Assembly (NCBI RefSeq): GCF_000522985.1
Contig: NZ_CP007128.1
Location: 4,510,220-4,574,219, forward strand
DNA from: Gemmatirosa kalamazoonensis
GTDB taxonomy: Bacteria; Gemmatimonadota; Gemmatimonadetes; Gemmatimonadales; Gemmatimonadaceae
Direction of reading: 5' to 3'
Length of the DNA stretch: 64,000 nt
Part shown: positions 56,759 through 64,000 of the stretch, one piece after another
How the letters are laid out: every line of letters begins with the position of its first letter
Position numbering within the stretch: the first letter of the stretch is position 1
Translations under genes and position numbers: made by a program
The notes under the pieces: model-generated
Seen by the model: the letters and a program-made list of their open reading frames with translations, nothing else
The model's database searches: none
What the model was told of the DNA's origin: nothing

Positions 56759-56791
56759 TCCCGTCCAGGCGCGACGCCCCCCGGAGACGAA

Positions 56792-57787
56792 TCACCCGCG
56801 CGGCGCGGCGCGCACTTCCGAGTGGTCGCCGACGGTCACCGAGCCGCGCATGCCGTCGAGCGTCACGTGGTCGCCGATCACGGAGTTGCGGAGCTCGCAG
56901 TTCGTGAGGCGGCAGTTCGCGCCGATCATCGTGTCGCGCACCTCCGAGCCGTCGATCACCGTTCCCGCGGCCACCGACACGTTAGGCCCGACGGTGGAGT
57001 TCGTGATGCGCGCGCCCTCCTCCACGTAGACCGGGTCGACGAGTCGGGCGCCCGCGTCGAGCGATGCGGGACGGCGCGCGCGGCCCTTCTCCAGCATCAC
57101 GCGGTTCGTGTCGATCAGCGTCTCGATCTGCCCCGCGTCGTACCAGCCCTGCACGTCGATGACGCGGATCTTCGCGCCCTTGTCGATCATGTACTGGAAC
57201 GCGTCCGTGAGGTAGAACTCCCCTTTGTTGGGCGGCTGCGCGAGCACGTGGTCGATCCCCTCGTACAGCAGCTTCCAGTTCCGCACGTAGTACAGACCGA
57301 TGTTCGCGCGCTTGGAGATCGGATCCTTCGGCTTCTCGACGATGCGCGTCATGTTGCCGTCGGCATCGGTGACCACCACGCCGAAGCGCTGGTAGTCCTC
57401 GACCTCCTTCGTCCAGATGATTCCGTCGGCGTCGGTGTCGTGCACGATCGACAGATCCGCGTCGAAGATCGTGTCGACGAAGATGATGAGCACCGGCTGG
57501 TCGACGTACGGCCGCGCGAGGTTCACCGCGCCCGCCGTGCCGTCCTGCACTTGCTGCTCGACGAACACCGCCGGCAGCCCGATGTCGTCGCGCGCGTGCG
57601 CCTCGACCTTCTCTTTCAGATGGCCGGTGATGTAGATGACCTGCTCCACGTCGCCGAGCCGCTTCACGTCGTCCATGACGTAGTCCATCACCGGTTTTCC
57701 GGCGATGCGCAGCATCGGCTTCGGCGTGATGTGCGTGTGCGGACGGAGCCGGGTGCCCTTGCCGGCGAGCGGGATGATGACCTTCAT
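56792..57787 (-). CDS. sugar-1-phosphate nucleotidyltransferase with left-handed beta-helix tail
   Basis: A 331-residue enzyme that activates a sugar phosphate with a nucleotide. The N-terminal domain (1-235) starts VIIPLAGKGTRLRPHT and KPML, the nucleotide-binding signature, with VDTIF and EKPKDP downstream. The C-terminal hexapeptide repeats (ITNSTVGPNVSVAAG, VIGDHVTLDG) resemble GlmU and archaeal bifunctional enzymes. Glucose-1-P thymidylyl-, uridylyl- or mannose-1-P guanylyltransferase activity is possible. A cupin gene similar to phosphomannose isomerase lies just upstream. Confidence 0.88.
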   Translation of the reverse strand: MKVIIPLAGKGTRLRPHTHITPKPMLRIAGKPVMDYVMDDVKRLGDVEQVIYITGHLKEKVEAHARDDIGLPAVFVEQQVQDGTAGAVNLARPYVDQPVLIIFVDTIFDADLSIVHDTDADGIIWTKEVEDYQRFGVVVTDADGNMTRIVEKPKDPISKRANIGLYYVRNWKLLYEGIDHVLAQPPNKGEFYLTDAFQYMIDKGAKIRVIDVQGWYDAGQIETLIDTNRVMLEKGRARRPASLDAGARLVDPVYVEEGARITNSTVGPNVSVAAGTVIDGSEVRDTMIGANCRLTNCELRNSVIGDHVTLDGMRGSVTVGDHSEVRAAPRG

Positions 57788-57810
57788 GTCGATGTCGTGG
57801 TGGACGGTGA

Positions 57811-57842
57811 GAGGCGCGCCGGAATCTAGCACGGCGCGCCTC
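57811..57842 (-). terminator. 11-bp perfect hairpin between cupin and nucleotidyltransferase genes
   Basis: GAGGCGCGCCG (57811-57821) and its complement (57832-57842) flank a 10-nt loop. It lies 12 nt past the cupin stop in the 66-nt gap. There is no T-run. Confidence 0.55.
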
Positions 57843-57853
57843 GTCACCAGCAC

Positions 57854-58282
57854 TCACGGCGCGGTGGTCCCCTCGCGGCCGTAGCGGTCCTTGATGCGCA
57901 CGACGTCGTCGAGCTCCGGCGTGCTCGCCTCCAGCACGTCGCAGTCGGTCACGGCCTCCATGTAGTGCACCGTGCCCGGCGTGATGCGGAACGCGTCGCC
58001 GGGCTTCAGCCGCTGATCGGTGAGCGCGTCGGCCCGCTCGCCCACCCAGTAGCGCATCTCGCCCGAGAGCAGGTACACCGTCTCGTCCTTGCGCTCGTGA
58101 TACTGCACCGACAGCGAATGGCCCGCCGTGATGTGCAGGATCTTGCCGCAGTATCGCTCGGTGTGCGCCCAGATGATCTCGTGCCCCCACGGCTTCGGCA
58201 CCACGCGCACGGCGGCGCGGCCGCTGGTGGGCCGCTGGTCGGAGGCGGACGGGCGAGGCGGGAGGGTCGTGGCCACGGGCAA
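57854..58282 (-). CDS. cupin-domain protein, phosphomannose-isomerase-like
   Basis: A 142-residue single cupin. VVPKPWGHEIIWAHTERYCG opens the domain, followed by cupin motif 1 (ITAGHSLSVQYHERKDETVYLLSGEM) and motif 2 (RLKPGDAFRITPGTVHYME), with the metal ligands in place. It matches the C-terminal cupin of type II phosphomannose isomerases, so a mannose-phosphate role is likely but unproven. TTG 58282 or GTG 58276 could be the start; neither has a ribosome site. Confidence 0.78.
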   Translation of the reverse strand: MPVATTLPPRPSASDQRPTSGRAAVRVVPKPWGHEIIWAHTERYCGKILHITAGHSLSVQYHERKDETVYLLSGEMRYWVGERADALTDQRLKPGDAFRITPGTVHYMEAVTDCDVLEASTPELDDVVRIKDRYGREGTTAP

Positions 58283-58382
58283 TCGGGTTCGGGGAGGATG
58301 GGATCGTGACGGCGGCGTCAGACGCGACCCGCCGCACCCACTCTACAATCGTCCGTCCGACCGCGCACTACCTCCACGACGA

Positions 58383-58429
58383 CGCGAGCGCGGCGGACGC
58401 TCCCGAAGGAATCGCCCGCCGCGCTCGCG
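58383..58429 (-). terminator. 14-bp perfect hairpin after atpH
   Basis: CGCGAGCGCGGCGG (58383-58396) pairs exactly with 58416-58429 over 19 nt. It is 25 nt past the atpH stop and closes the ATP-synthase operon. No T-run is visible. The rest of the 171-nt gap to the cupin gene shows nothing. Confidence 0.6.
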
Positions 58430-58453
58430 CATGCCCTACCCCGACCGACGTCC

Positions 58454-58999
58454 TTACGCGTTGCCGTGCACGAGCCGCTCGCGGAGGATCCGGAGACGTC
58501 GGCGCACCGATCCGTCCATCACCTGGTCGCCGACCCGCACCACCACGCCGCCGACGATCGCCGGATCCACCGTCACGTGCGGCACCACCTGCTTGCCGAG
58601 CGTGCGCGAGAGCCCCTGCGTCACCGCCGCGCGCTCTCCCTCCGACGGGCTACGCGCGAACGTGACCTGCGCGTGCACGCGCCCCTCCGCCTCGTCGAGC
58701 AGAGTGTGGTACTCGGTCGCGATCTCGGGGAACAGCATCTGCCGGCCCTTCCGCAACAGCGTCTGCAGGAAGCGCACGAACAGCGGCGGCAGTCGGTCCT
58801 GGAAGGCCCGCGCGAGGATCTCGCCCTTCCGCTCCGCGGACACGCGCGGCGACTCGAGGAAGTGGCGCAGCGTCACGTCGGCGCCGATCGCGTCGGCGAC
58901 CTCGCGCACCGTGCGCCCCCACCCATCGGTGTCGTCCGCCTTGTTCGCGAGCGCGAGGAGGACCTCGGCGTAGTTGCGGGCGATGGTCGTGTCGCGCAT
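58454..58999 (-). CDS. atpH: ATP synthase subunit delta
   Basis: A 181-residue OSCP/delta subunit that joins the F1 head to the peripheral stalk. N-terminal RNYAEVLLALANKADDT, the central LPPLFVRFLQTLLRKGR and C-terminal VDPAIVGGVVVRVGDQVMDGSVRRRL are typical. The ATG overlaps the atpF stop by one base (TGATG). It is the last gene of this operon; the atpAGDC genes that usually follow are not here. Confidence 0.94.
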   Translation of the reverse strand: MRDTTIARNYAEVLLALANKADDTDGWGRTVREVADAIGADVTLRHFLESPRVSAERKGEILARAFQDRLPPLFVRFLQTLLRKGRQMLFPEIATEYHTLLDEAEGRVHAQVTFARSPSEGERAAVTQGLSRTLGKQVVPHVTVDPAIVGGVVVRVGDQVMDGSVRRRLRILRERLVHGNA

Positions 59000-59589
59000 C
59001 AGCGACGCGCCCCGCCGGCCGGCTGGAGGCTGCCGAGGAAGTTCTCGACGAGCTGACGGTTCGACGTGTCGTCGAGGTTGCGCTCGATGACCTTCGACGC
59101 GCCGGCGATCGCGAGATCCACCGCCTCGCGGCGCAGATCGGCGATGGCGCGGTCGCGCTCCGCGTCGATGTCGCGGCGCGCGCGCTCGAGCAGCTCTTGC
59201 TGCTGCTGGCGTGTCTGCTCGAGCAGCTCCGCGCGCATCTTCTCGGCCGCGGCGCGGCCGTCGGCGATGAGCTTCTGCGCCTCGCCCCGCGACGCGTCGA
59301 GCTGCGCGCGCTGCTCGGCGAGCAGGCGGGCGGCCTCGTCGCGGTCGCGCTTCGCGCCCTGGATCGCGTCCTCGAGCGTGCGCTCGCGCGCCTCGACGGC
59401 GGCGACGAGCGGCTTGAACGCGAAGCGCGACAGGACGACGAGCAGGACGACGAAGATGACGAGCGTCCAGAACATCAGCCCCGCGTGCGGCTCGAGCAGG
59501 TTCACCGGCCCCTGCGCCTCGTGCTCCTGCGCGAGGAGCGGCGAGGCGGCGAGCGTCAGAAGGGGCAGCGAGCGATAGACGGTACGCAT
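58999..59589 (-). CDS. atpF: ATP synthase subunit b with N-terminal signal-like extension
   Basis: A 196-residue peripheral-stalk subunit. A signal-peptide-like segment (SLPLLTLAASPLLAQ) precedes the membrane anchor (MFWTLVIFVVLLVVLSRFAF, about 39-58). A long charged coiled coil follows (about 65-175, rich in E, R, A and Q). Pairs with atpB, which also has an N-terminal signal. It is separated from atpE by 80 nt containing a perfect 26-bp palindrome. Confidence 0.92.
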   Translation of the reverse strand: MRTVYRSLPLLTLAASPLLAQEHEAQGPVNLLEPHAGLMFWTLVIFVVLLVVLSRFAFKPLVAAVEARERTLEDAIQGAKRDRDEAARLLAEQRAQLDASRGEAQKLIADGRAAAEKMRAELLEQTRQQQQELLERARRDIDAERDRAIADLRREAVDLAIAGASKVIERNLDDTSNRQLVENFLGSLQPAGGARR

Positions 59590-59628
59590 CGAAGAGATCA
59601 GGAAGTCACCAAGAAGAGTGAGCCTGGC

Positions 59629-59654
59629 CGCCCGCCGACTCGAGTCGGCGGGCG
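59629..59654 (-). promoter_or_regulatory. 26-bp perfect palindrome between atpE and atpF
   Basis: CGCCCGCCGACTC followed by its exact complement lies in the atpE-atpF gap, without loop bases. In the transcript it forms a stable hairpin right after atpE. That could protect the atpE message or reduce read-through, consistent with the need for many c subunits per complex. This role is inferred. Confidence 0.6.
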
Positions 59655-59669
59655 CCGGGACTCGCGGGC

Positions 59670-60104
<435 letters not shown>

Positions 60105-61073
60105 TCAATGATGGGCTTCGCGAATCTGGCCGATGAACACCGCCGCCAGCAGGCAGAACACGAACGCCTGCAGGAACGCGACGAAGATCTCGAGTAGCAT
60201 GATGCCGACCGCCATGAGCAGCGGCGCGAGGCCCACCAGGTAGCCGAACGCGAAGATCAGCCCGATGAACGCGAGCACCACGATGTGGCCCGCGGTCATG
60301 TTCGCGAACAGACGGATCGCCAGCGCGAACGGCTTCGACAGCTTGCCCACCATCTCCACCGGCGTCATCACGATGAACATGATCACCCGCATGAACGGGT
60401 TCAGATCCTTGTTCCAGTAGAAGATCGTGTTGAGGTAGCCGAGCCCCTGCGCGCGCATTCCGGCGACCTCGATGACGATCATCGTGATGACCGCGAGCGT
60501 CGCCGTGACGGAGATGTTGCCCGTCGCCGTCGACCCGTACGGGATGAGGCCGAGCAGGTTCGCGAACAGGATGAAGAAGAAGAGCGTGAGCACGAACGGC
60601 ACGAACCGCTCGCCGTGCGGCCCGAGGTTCGGGATGGCGACCTCGTTGCGGAGGTAGAGCACCATCGCCTCGATCCCGGCCGCGAACCCCTTCGGCCGCC
60701 CCACCTCGTGCGTGTGCCGCTCGTGCGCGCGCGCCGCGAGGATCAGCACCGCGGCCGAGAGCAGCGCCGCGAGCAGGAGCATCACGACGTGCTTCGTCGG
60801 CCGCACGTCGATGTGCGTGCCGGGGAGATACCAGTGCGCGCCGAGGACCTCGGCCAGGTCCACCTCGCAGACGAGTCCGCGCTTGAAGCACGGCAGGTCG
60901 AGGCGATCGCTGTCGGTGATGTGCGGCGTGATGAAGTCGACCGGCCGGGTGGCCTCGCCCGCGGCGGTCGCCGGCGCGGCATGTGTCGTCGACTCCTGCG
61001 CGCGGGCCGTTGGCGCCGCGAGCGGCGCGCCGAGCGCGAGGAGCAGGGCCAGCGCGGTGCCGAGCAGTCTCAT
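60105..61073 (-). CDS. atpB: ATP synthase subunit a with N-terminal signal peptide and extension
   Basis: A 322-residue proton-channel subunit. The essential Arg is in FALAIRLFANMTAGH (near 255), and LFFFILFANLLGLIPYG and LEIFVAFLQAFVFCLLAAVFIG are family helices. Unlike E. coli, it begins with a cleavable signal (LLGTALALLLALGAPLAAPTARAQ) and a 60-residue exported segment before the first helix, as in Bacteroidota-type a subunits. ATG 61073 overlaps the upstream stop (ATGA). Confidence 0.94.
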   Translation of the reverse strand: MRLLGTALALLLALGAPLAAPTARAQESTTHAAPATAAGEATRPVDFITPHITDSDRLDLPCFKRGLVCEVDLAEVLGAHWYLPGTHIDVRPTKHVVMLLLAALLSAAVLILAARAHERHTHEVGRPKGFAAGIEAMVLYLRNEVAIPNLGPHGERFVPFVLTLFFFILFANLLGLIPYGSTATGNISVTATLAVITMIVIEVAGMRAQGLGYLNTIFYWNKDLNPFMRVIMFIVMTPVEMVGKLSKPFALAIRLFANMTAGHIVVLAFIGLIFAFGYLVGLAPLLMAVGIMLLEIFVAFLQAFVFCLLAAVFIGQIREAHH

Positions 61074-61417
61074 ACGTTCAGCAACAGAGGTTCGACGAGC
61101 GTGGAGAGGAAGAAGAACAGCGCCAGACTGGCGAGCGCGGGTCCACCGACGAGCGCGAGCGACTTCACGAACACGAACGCGTAGAGCACGAAGACGGCGA
61201 AGCGGAGCAGCATGCCGAGCCCCCACGCGGCGACCGGGTTCGAGCGGCGGGCCACCCGCATGATCCCGAACGCGAACAGCTGCACGACGAACGCCACGAT
61301 CGCGCTCACGCGAATGGCGCGCGCCGCCTCCGGCGACGGCCAGACCAGCGTGAGCACGAGCCCGGCGACCGCCACGATGGCGAGCGCGGCGCCGGCGAAC
61401 AGCGCGAGCGCCTTCAC
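61070..61417 (-). CDS. AtpI-like ATP synthase accessory membrane protein
   Basis: A 115-residue protein with three or four hydrophobic helices, MKALALFAGAALAIVAVAGL onward, ending LFFFLSTLVEPLLLNV. Its position between atpZ-like and atpB, with GTGA and ATGA overlaps on both sides, identifies it as an AtpI-like factor. AtpI-type proteins help c-ring assembly or Mg uptake. Sequence similarity alone is weak. The start is GTG 61417. Confidence 0.7.
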   Translation of the reverse strand: MKALALFAGAALAIVAVAGLVLTLVWPSPEAARAIRVSAIVAFVVQLFAFGIMRVARRSNPVAAWGLGMLLRFAVFVLYAFVFVKSLALVGGPALASLALFFFLSTLVEPLLLNV

Positions 61418-61653
61418 GCGCCGCCTCGCGTCCCGCCTAACGATTCGGCCGCGCGGCGCGCCTGCTCCGCGCGGCGCGCCTCGTCTTCTCGCCGCTGCGC
61501 GGCCATGATCGTCCGGTACATCGCGTAGAACGAGCCGCCCACTCCGACGAAGACACACCCCAACAAAAAGACCGGCGCCGTGCCCAGGCGTCGGTCGAGC
61601 CACTGCCCGAGAAAGAGAAACACCAGCAGGGAGATCGCGAACTGCAGCCCCAT
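61414..61653 (-). CDS. AtpZ-like ATP synthase accessory protein
   Basis: A 79-residue protein with two hydrophobic helices; GLQFAISLLVFLFLGQWLD then GTAPVFLLGCVFVGVGGSFY fits the AtpZ pattern (LGxxPxF in the second helix). ATG 61653 is the first start in this frame. The frame stays open further upstream (PPSVGAVAAG before the Met), while a Met-initiated reading starts about 110 nt earlier in another frame (MEPGAQGSDQQAPREP). The true N-terminus or a frameshift is therefore uncertain. Confidence 0.65.
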   Translation of the reverse strand: MGLQFAISLLVFLFLGQWLDRRLGTAPVFLLGCVFVGVGGSFYAMYRTIMAAQRREDEARRAEQARRAAESLGGTRGGA

Positions 61654-61788
61654 CCCTGCCGCGACGGCACCGACGCTCGGAGGCCGCCGACCGGCCGACC
61701 CCCCGGCGCGTCCCGCGTCGACCCGACATCCGGCTCGCGCGGCGCCTGCTGGTCCGAACCCTGCGCGCCTGGCTCCATCGCGGGCGGG

Positions 61789-61817
61789 AATCTATCGCTT
61801 GTGAAATTTTTCGCAAG
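61789..61817 (-). promoter_or_regulatory. candidate sigma-70 promoter of the atp operon
   Basis: On the minus strand TTGCGA (61812-61817) and TAGATT (61789-61794) are separated by exactly 17 nt and lie in the most AT-rich stretch of the neighbourhood. The spacer overlaps a small dyad, CGCTTG...CAAGCG. It is about 135 nt upstream of the atpZ-like start. Confidence 0.55.
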
Positions 61818-61867
61818 CGAACCACCCACCCGGGCCGAACAGATGGCGAAACCAGATGAGTGTGGGA

Positions 61868-61892
61868 TAAGTCACGTCGCGCCCGTGACTTA
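61868..61892. promoter_or_regulatory. TAAGTCACG/CGTGACTTA dyad in the divergent promoter region
   Basis: Perfect 9-bp arms at 61868-61876 and 61884-61892 with a 7-nt spacer lie between the atp promoter and the BsuPI lipoprotein gene. The size and spacing suit a dimeric regulator site, but a hairpin is also possible. Confidence 0.4.
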
Positions 61893-61907
61893 CTGTTACC
61901 TATCGGG

Positions 61908-61936
61908 TTGACGCGTCGTCCCCCTGCCAGTAGGTT
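61908..61936 (+). promoter_or_regulatory. weak candidate promoter for the BsuPI lipoprotein gene
   Basis: TTGACG (61908-61913) and TAGGTT (61931-61936) are separated by 17 nt, about 90 nt before the ATG at 62026. The -10 matches the consensus in only three or four positions, so this is tentative. Confidence 0.3.
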
Positions 61937-62025
61937 GCCGCGCGCTGGTGAGGCCCCCCTTCGAGCCTCCTCCCTCGCCCGTCGACCGCGCCGCGCCCCC
62001 CGCCGCTGCCGCGTCGTCCCATCGT

Positions 62026-62598
62026 ATGTATAGTCGTCTCGTCGTCCCCCTCGTCTGCGCCGCCGCGATCGTGTTCGCGTGCGGACCGCGCCCCCATGGC
62101 ACCACGGCCGCGACGCCGACCTCCATGATCGGCCGGCTGCGCCTCTCGGGGACCGACGCCGCCCACCCCGCCGCGCCGAGCCACCACGCGCACCGCGCCG
62201 GCGACACCACCCGCATCGACGCCGCGCTCGCCGTCGCGCCGACCCCCGACGGAATCCGGCTCGCGCTCGAGGTCGTGAACCTCGACAAGAAGCAGGTCGA
62301 GATCGACTTCCCGAACGGCCAGACGCGCGACTTCGTGGTGCTCGACGCCGCGGGACACGAGGTGTGGCGCTGGAGCCGGGGGCGGCTCTTCACCCAGACG
62401 GTGCAGAACAAGTTCCTGTCCGGTGGCGATACCGCGGTGTACGCGGAGCACTGGGAGCCGACGCAGCCGGGCGAGTACACCGCCGTCGCCATCCTGCGCA
62501 GCGGCAACTTCCCGATCGAGCGCCGCGCCACGTTCGAGGTCCGCCCGTCGAACCTCGTCGCCACCAGCGGCCCGGTCACCGCGAGCCTCGTCCACTAG
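62026..62598 (+). CDS. BsuPI-domain lipoprotein
   Basis: A 190-residue lipoprotein: signal [19 protein letters not shown] with lipobox Cys19. After a His-rich spacer, residues about 65-180 form a BsuPI (intracellular proteinase inhibitor) domain: [53 protein letters not shown] and GEYTAVAIL. The fold is immunoglobulin-like. In lipoproteins it may inhibit periplasmic proteases or serve as a scaffold. No cognate protease lies nearby. Confidence 0.85.
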   Translation: MYSRLVVPLVCAAAIVFACGPRPHGTTAATPTSMIGRLRLSGTDAAHPAAPSHHAHRAGDTTRIDAALAVAPTPDGIRLALEVVNLDKKQVEIDFPNGQTRDFVVLDAAGHEVWRWSRGRLFTQTVQNKFLSGGDTAVYAEHWEPTQPGEYTAVAILRSGNFPIERRATFEVRPSNLVATSGPVTASLVH

Positions 62599-62711
62599 CT
62601 CGCGCTCCGCTCAAATACCGCTCGACACGGCGCCGGCGCTCCCCGCCCCGGCGCCCTTCTTTTCTCCCGTGCACGCGGGTTGATTTCGGCCTTCCTCTCA
62701 CCAGGACGGCC

Positions 62712-63743
62712 GTGACGACGAACGCCCAGCCCACCTCCCGCGACGGCGGGGGCCGCGACGCCGCTGGCGCGCGGGACGTGGAGCTCCTCCGCGAGCTCGC
62801 CGCGGCCCGCTCCGCGCTCACCGCGCAGATCGCCCGTCGCGTCGTCGGGCAGCACGAGATCGTCGACAACCTCGTCGCCGCGCTCCTCGCCGGCGGCCAC
62901 GTCGTCCTCGTCGGCGTCCCCGGGCTGGCGAAGACGCTGCTCGTGCAGACGGTGGCGCAGGCGCTCGACCTCGCGTTCTCGCGCGTGCAGTTCACCCCCG
63001 ACCTCATGCCGAGCGACATCACCGGCACCGAGCTGCTCGAGGAGGACCATGCCACGGGGCACCGGGCGTTCCGGTTCGTGAAGGGGCCGATCTTCGGCAA
63101 CATCGTGCTCGCCGACGAGATCAATCGCGCCCCGCCGAAGACCCAGGCGGCGCTCCTCCAGGCGATGCAGGAGCACGCCGTCACGGCCGCCGGGACGACG
63201 CACCACCTGCCGGAGCCGTTCTTCGTGCTCGCGACGCAGAACCCGATCGAGCAGGAGGGGACGTATCCCCTGCCCGAGGCGCAGCTCGACCGGTTCATGT
63301 TCGAGCTGCGGGTGGGCTACCCGTCGCGCGACGAGGAGGAGCAGATCGTCGCCATGACGACGAGCGACCGCCACGCCGAGCCGGCGCCGGTGCTCGGCGC
63401 CGCGCGGCTGAGCGAGCTGCAGCGGCTCGTCCGGCGCCTGCCGGCCCCGCCGACGGTCGTGAAATACGCCGTCCGGCTCGCCCGCTCCACCCGGCCCGAC
63501 GACGCCGACGCGACCCCGCTGGTGAAGAAGTACGTCAGCTGGGGCGGCGGCCCGCGCGCGTCGCAGTACCTGATCCTCGGTGCGAAGGCGCGCGCGGCGC
63601 TCGACGGTCGTCCGGTGCCAGACCTGGACGATGTGCGCGCCGTGGCGCTCCCGGTGCTGCGGCATCGGCTGGTCCTGAACTTCCAGGCCGAGGCGGACGG
63701 CGTGGGCGTGGAGCAGCTCATCGACCTGCGGGAGCGAGCTTAG
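62712..63743 (+). CDS. MoxR-family AAA+ ATPase
   Basis: A 343-residue AAA_3 chaperone-like ATPase. Walker A is GVPGLAKT (68-75), Walker [22 protein letters not shown] (about 131-151), sensor 1 is [21 protein letters not shown], and the lid domain follows. MoxR ATPases usually work with VWA-domain proteins (DUF58) to mature enzymes or maintain the envelope. None is encoded before the window ends. GTG 62712 has AGGA 5 nt upstream. Confidence 0.93.
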   Translation: MTTNAQPTSRDGGGRDAAGARDVELLRELAAARSALTAQIARRVVGQHEIVDNLVAALLAGGHVVLVGVPGLAKTLLVQTVAQALDLAFSRVQFTPDLMPSDITGTELLEEDHATGHRAFRFVKGPIFGNIVLADEINRAPPKTQAALLQAMQEHAVTAAGTTHHLPEPFFVLATQNPIEQEGTYPLPEAQLDRFMFELRVGYPSRDEEEQIVAMTTSDRHAEPAPVLGAARLSELQRLVRRLPAPPTVVKYAVRLARSTRPDDADATPLVKKYVSWGGGPRASQYLILGAKARAALDGRPVPDLDDVRAVALPVLRHRLVLNFQAEADGVGVEQLIDLRERA

Positions 63744-63785
63744 CCTTTACCCGGTAAGGGGCGCGTCTTTCTGACGCATCGCCAA

Positions 63786-63811
63786 CGTCACAGATTGACG
63801 CTGTGGTGACG
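63786..63811. promoter_or_regulatory. imperfect dyads upstream of the BTAD-like gene
   Basis: The 156-nt gap after moxR holds CCTTTACCCGGTAAGG (63744-63759) and CGTCACAG...CTGTGGTGACG (63786-63811), both imperfect inverted repeats. They could be operators for the downstream regulator or a weak terminator of the MoxR gene. Confidence 0.3.
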
Positions 63812-63899
63812 GACATGCGGACTCTTCGTTGCGTGATCGCCGGGCCGACGGGGGCCCGGCGGCGCGCACGATGAGCCGAAGTCCCGGCGAGGACGCCCC

Positions 63900-64000
63900 A
63901 TGATCCGGCTGCGTACGCTCGGCGAGTGCATCATCGAGGTCGACGGCGAGCACTACACGCCCGACTCGGACCAGCTGTTCGCCGCCCTGGTCTATCTCAC
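63900..64000 (+). CDS. putative BTAD/SARP-like transcriptional regulator (3' end outside window)
   Basis: The last 33 codons of the window read MIRLRTLGECIIEVDGE, then HYTPDSDQLFAALVYL. The pattern L-R-T-L-G-x-C-x-I-E-V followed by LFAALVYL is the opening of the DNA-binding domain of bacterial transcriptional activator (BTAD/SARP-like) proteins. GAGGA lies 6 nt before ATG 63900. The assignment rests on 33 residues. Confidence 0.55.
   Translation, partial: MIRLRTLGECIIEVDGEHYTPDSDQLFAALVYL

Overview
The window is very GC-rich (about 70 percent by eye) and densely coded on both strands, with no ribosomal RNA, tRNA, CRISPR array, transposase or phage gene that I can recognise. Gene content (an adjacent SusC/RagA and SusD/RagB pair, menaquinone-type UbiX/A/D/E genes, an ETF and membrane Fe-S oxidoreductase module, a BTAD-like regulator start, ATP synthase a and b subunits with signal peptides) and codon use fit a free-living Gram-negative heterotroph. 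A Gemmatimonadota member such as Gemmatirosa is my best guess, from family knowledge and not from a database match.

Layout. 0-5 kb: a truncated proline-rich protein, glmS, a glmM-like mutase (UDP-GlcNAc precursor supply) and a REC/HD-GYP response regulator. 5-12 kb: a Cys/Met-metabolism PLP enzyme with an M48 protease, purD, a frameshifted fpg, a short UvrC-like nuclease, two small or unknown proteins. 12-16 kb: a metallophosphoesterase and ubiX-ubiA-ubiD-ubiE, one minus-strand operon with stop/start overlaps. 16-21 kb: ECF sigma factor, anti-sigma factor, two envelope proteins and a YihY/BrkB membrane protein. 20-31 kb: SAM hydrolase, MATE pump, Mrp ATPase, NrnA-type DHH phosphatase, amino-acid permease, guaB, YkvA-like protein and M15-like peptidase. 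31-38 kb: gpmI, a beta-barrel protein, BON protein, QueD/PTPS, dacB, moeA, methyltransferase. 38-49 kb: EtfD-like oxidoreductase with etfA/etfB, the SusD/SusC pair, a glutaryl-CoA-dehydrogenase-like enzyme, and a SprT-like metalloprotease. 49-58 kb: phosphoesterase, NAD-isocitrate dehydrogenase, CstA with YbdD, MFS transporter, M20 peptidase, nucleotidyltransferase and cupin. 58-62 kb: an ATP synthase operon holding only atpZ-atpI-atpB-atpE-atpF-atpH. 62-64 kb: a BsuPI-domain lipoprotein, a MoxR ATPase and the start of a probable BTAD regulator.

A respiratory theme links distant parts: the acyl-CoA dehydrogenase would feed ETF, the EtfD-like protein would pass electrons to menaquinone made by the Ubi-type cluster, and the ATP synthase would use the resulting gradient.

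Two signals are not explained by genes. First, most longer intergenic gaps carry an inverted pair of short-unit tandem repeats. Each locus has its own unit, the arms mirror each other, and in one case the array lies inside a coding region. Some act as evident intrinsic terminators; others sit where a terminator makes no sense. Second, the heptamer GTTAGGC/GCCTAAC occurs 35 times by my count, against about 6 expected from composition. It lies mostly inside genes and forces use of rare TTA, CTA, CCT and AAC-type codons.
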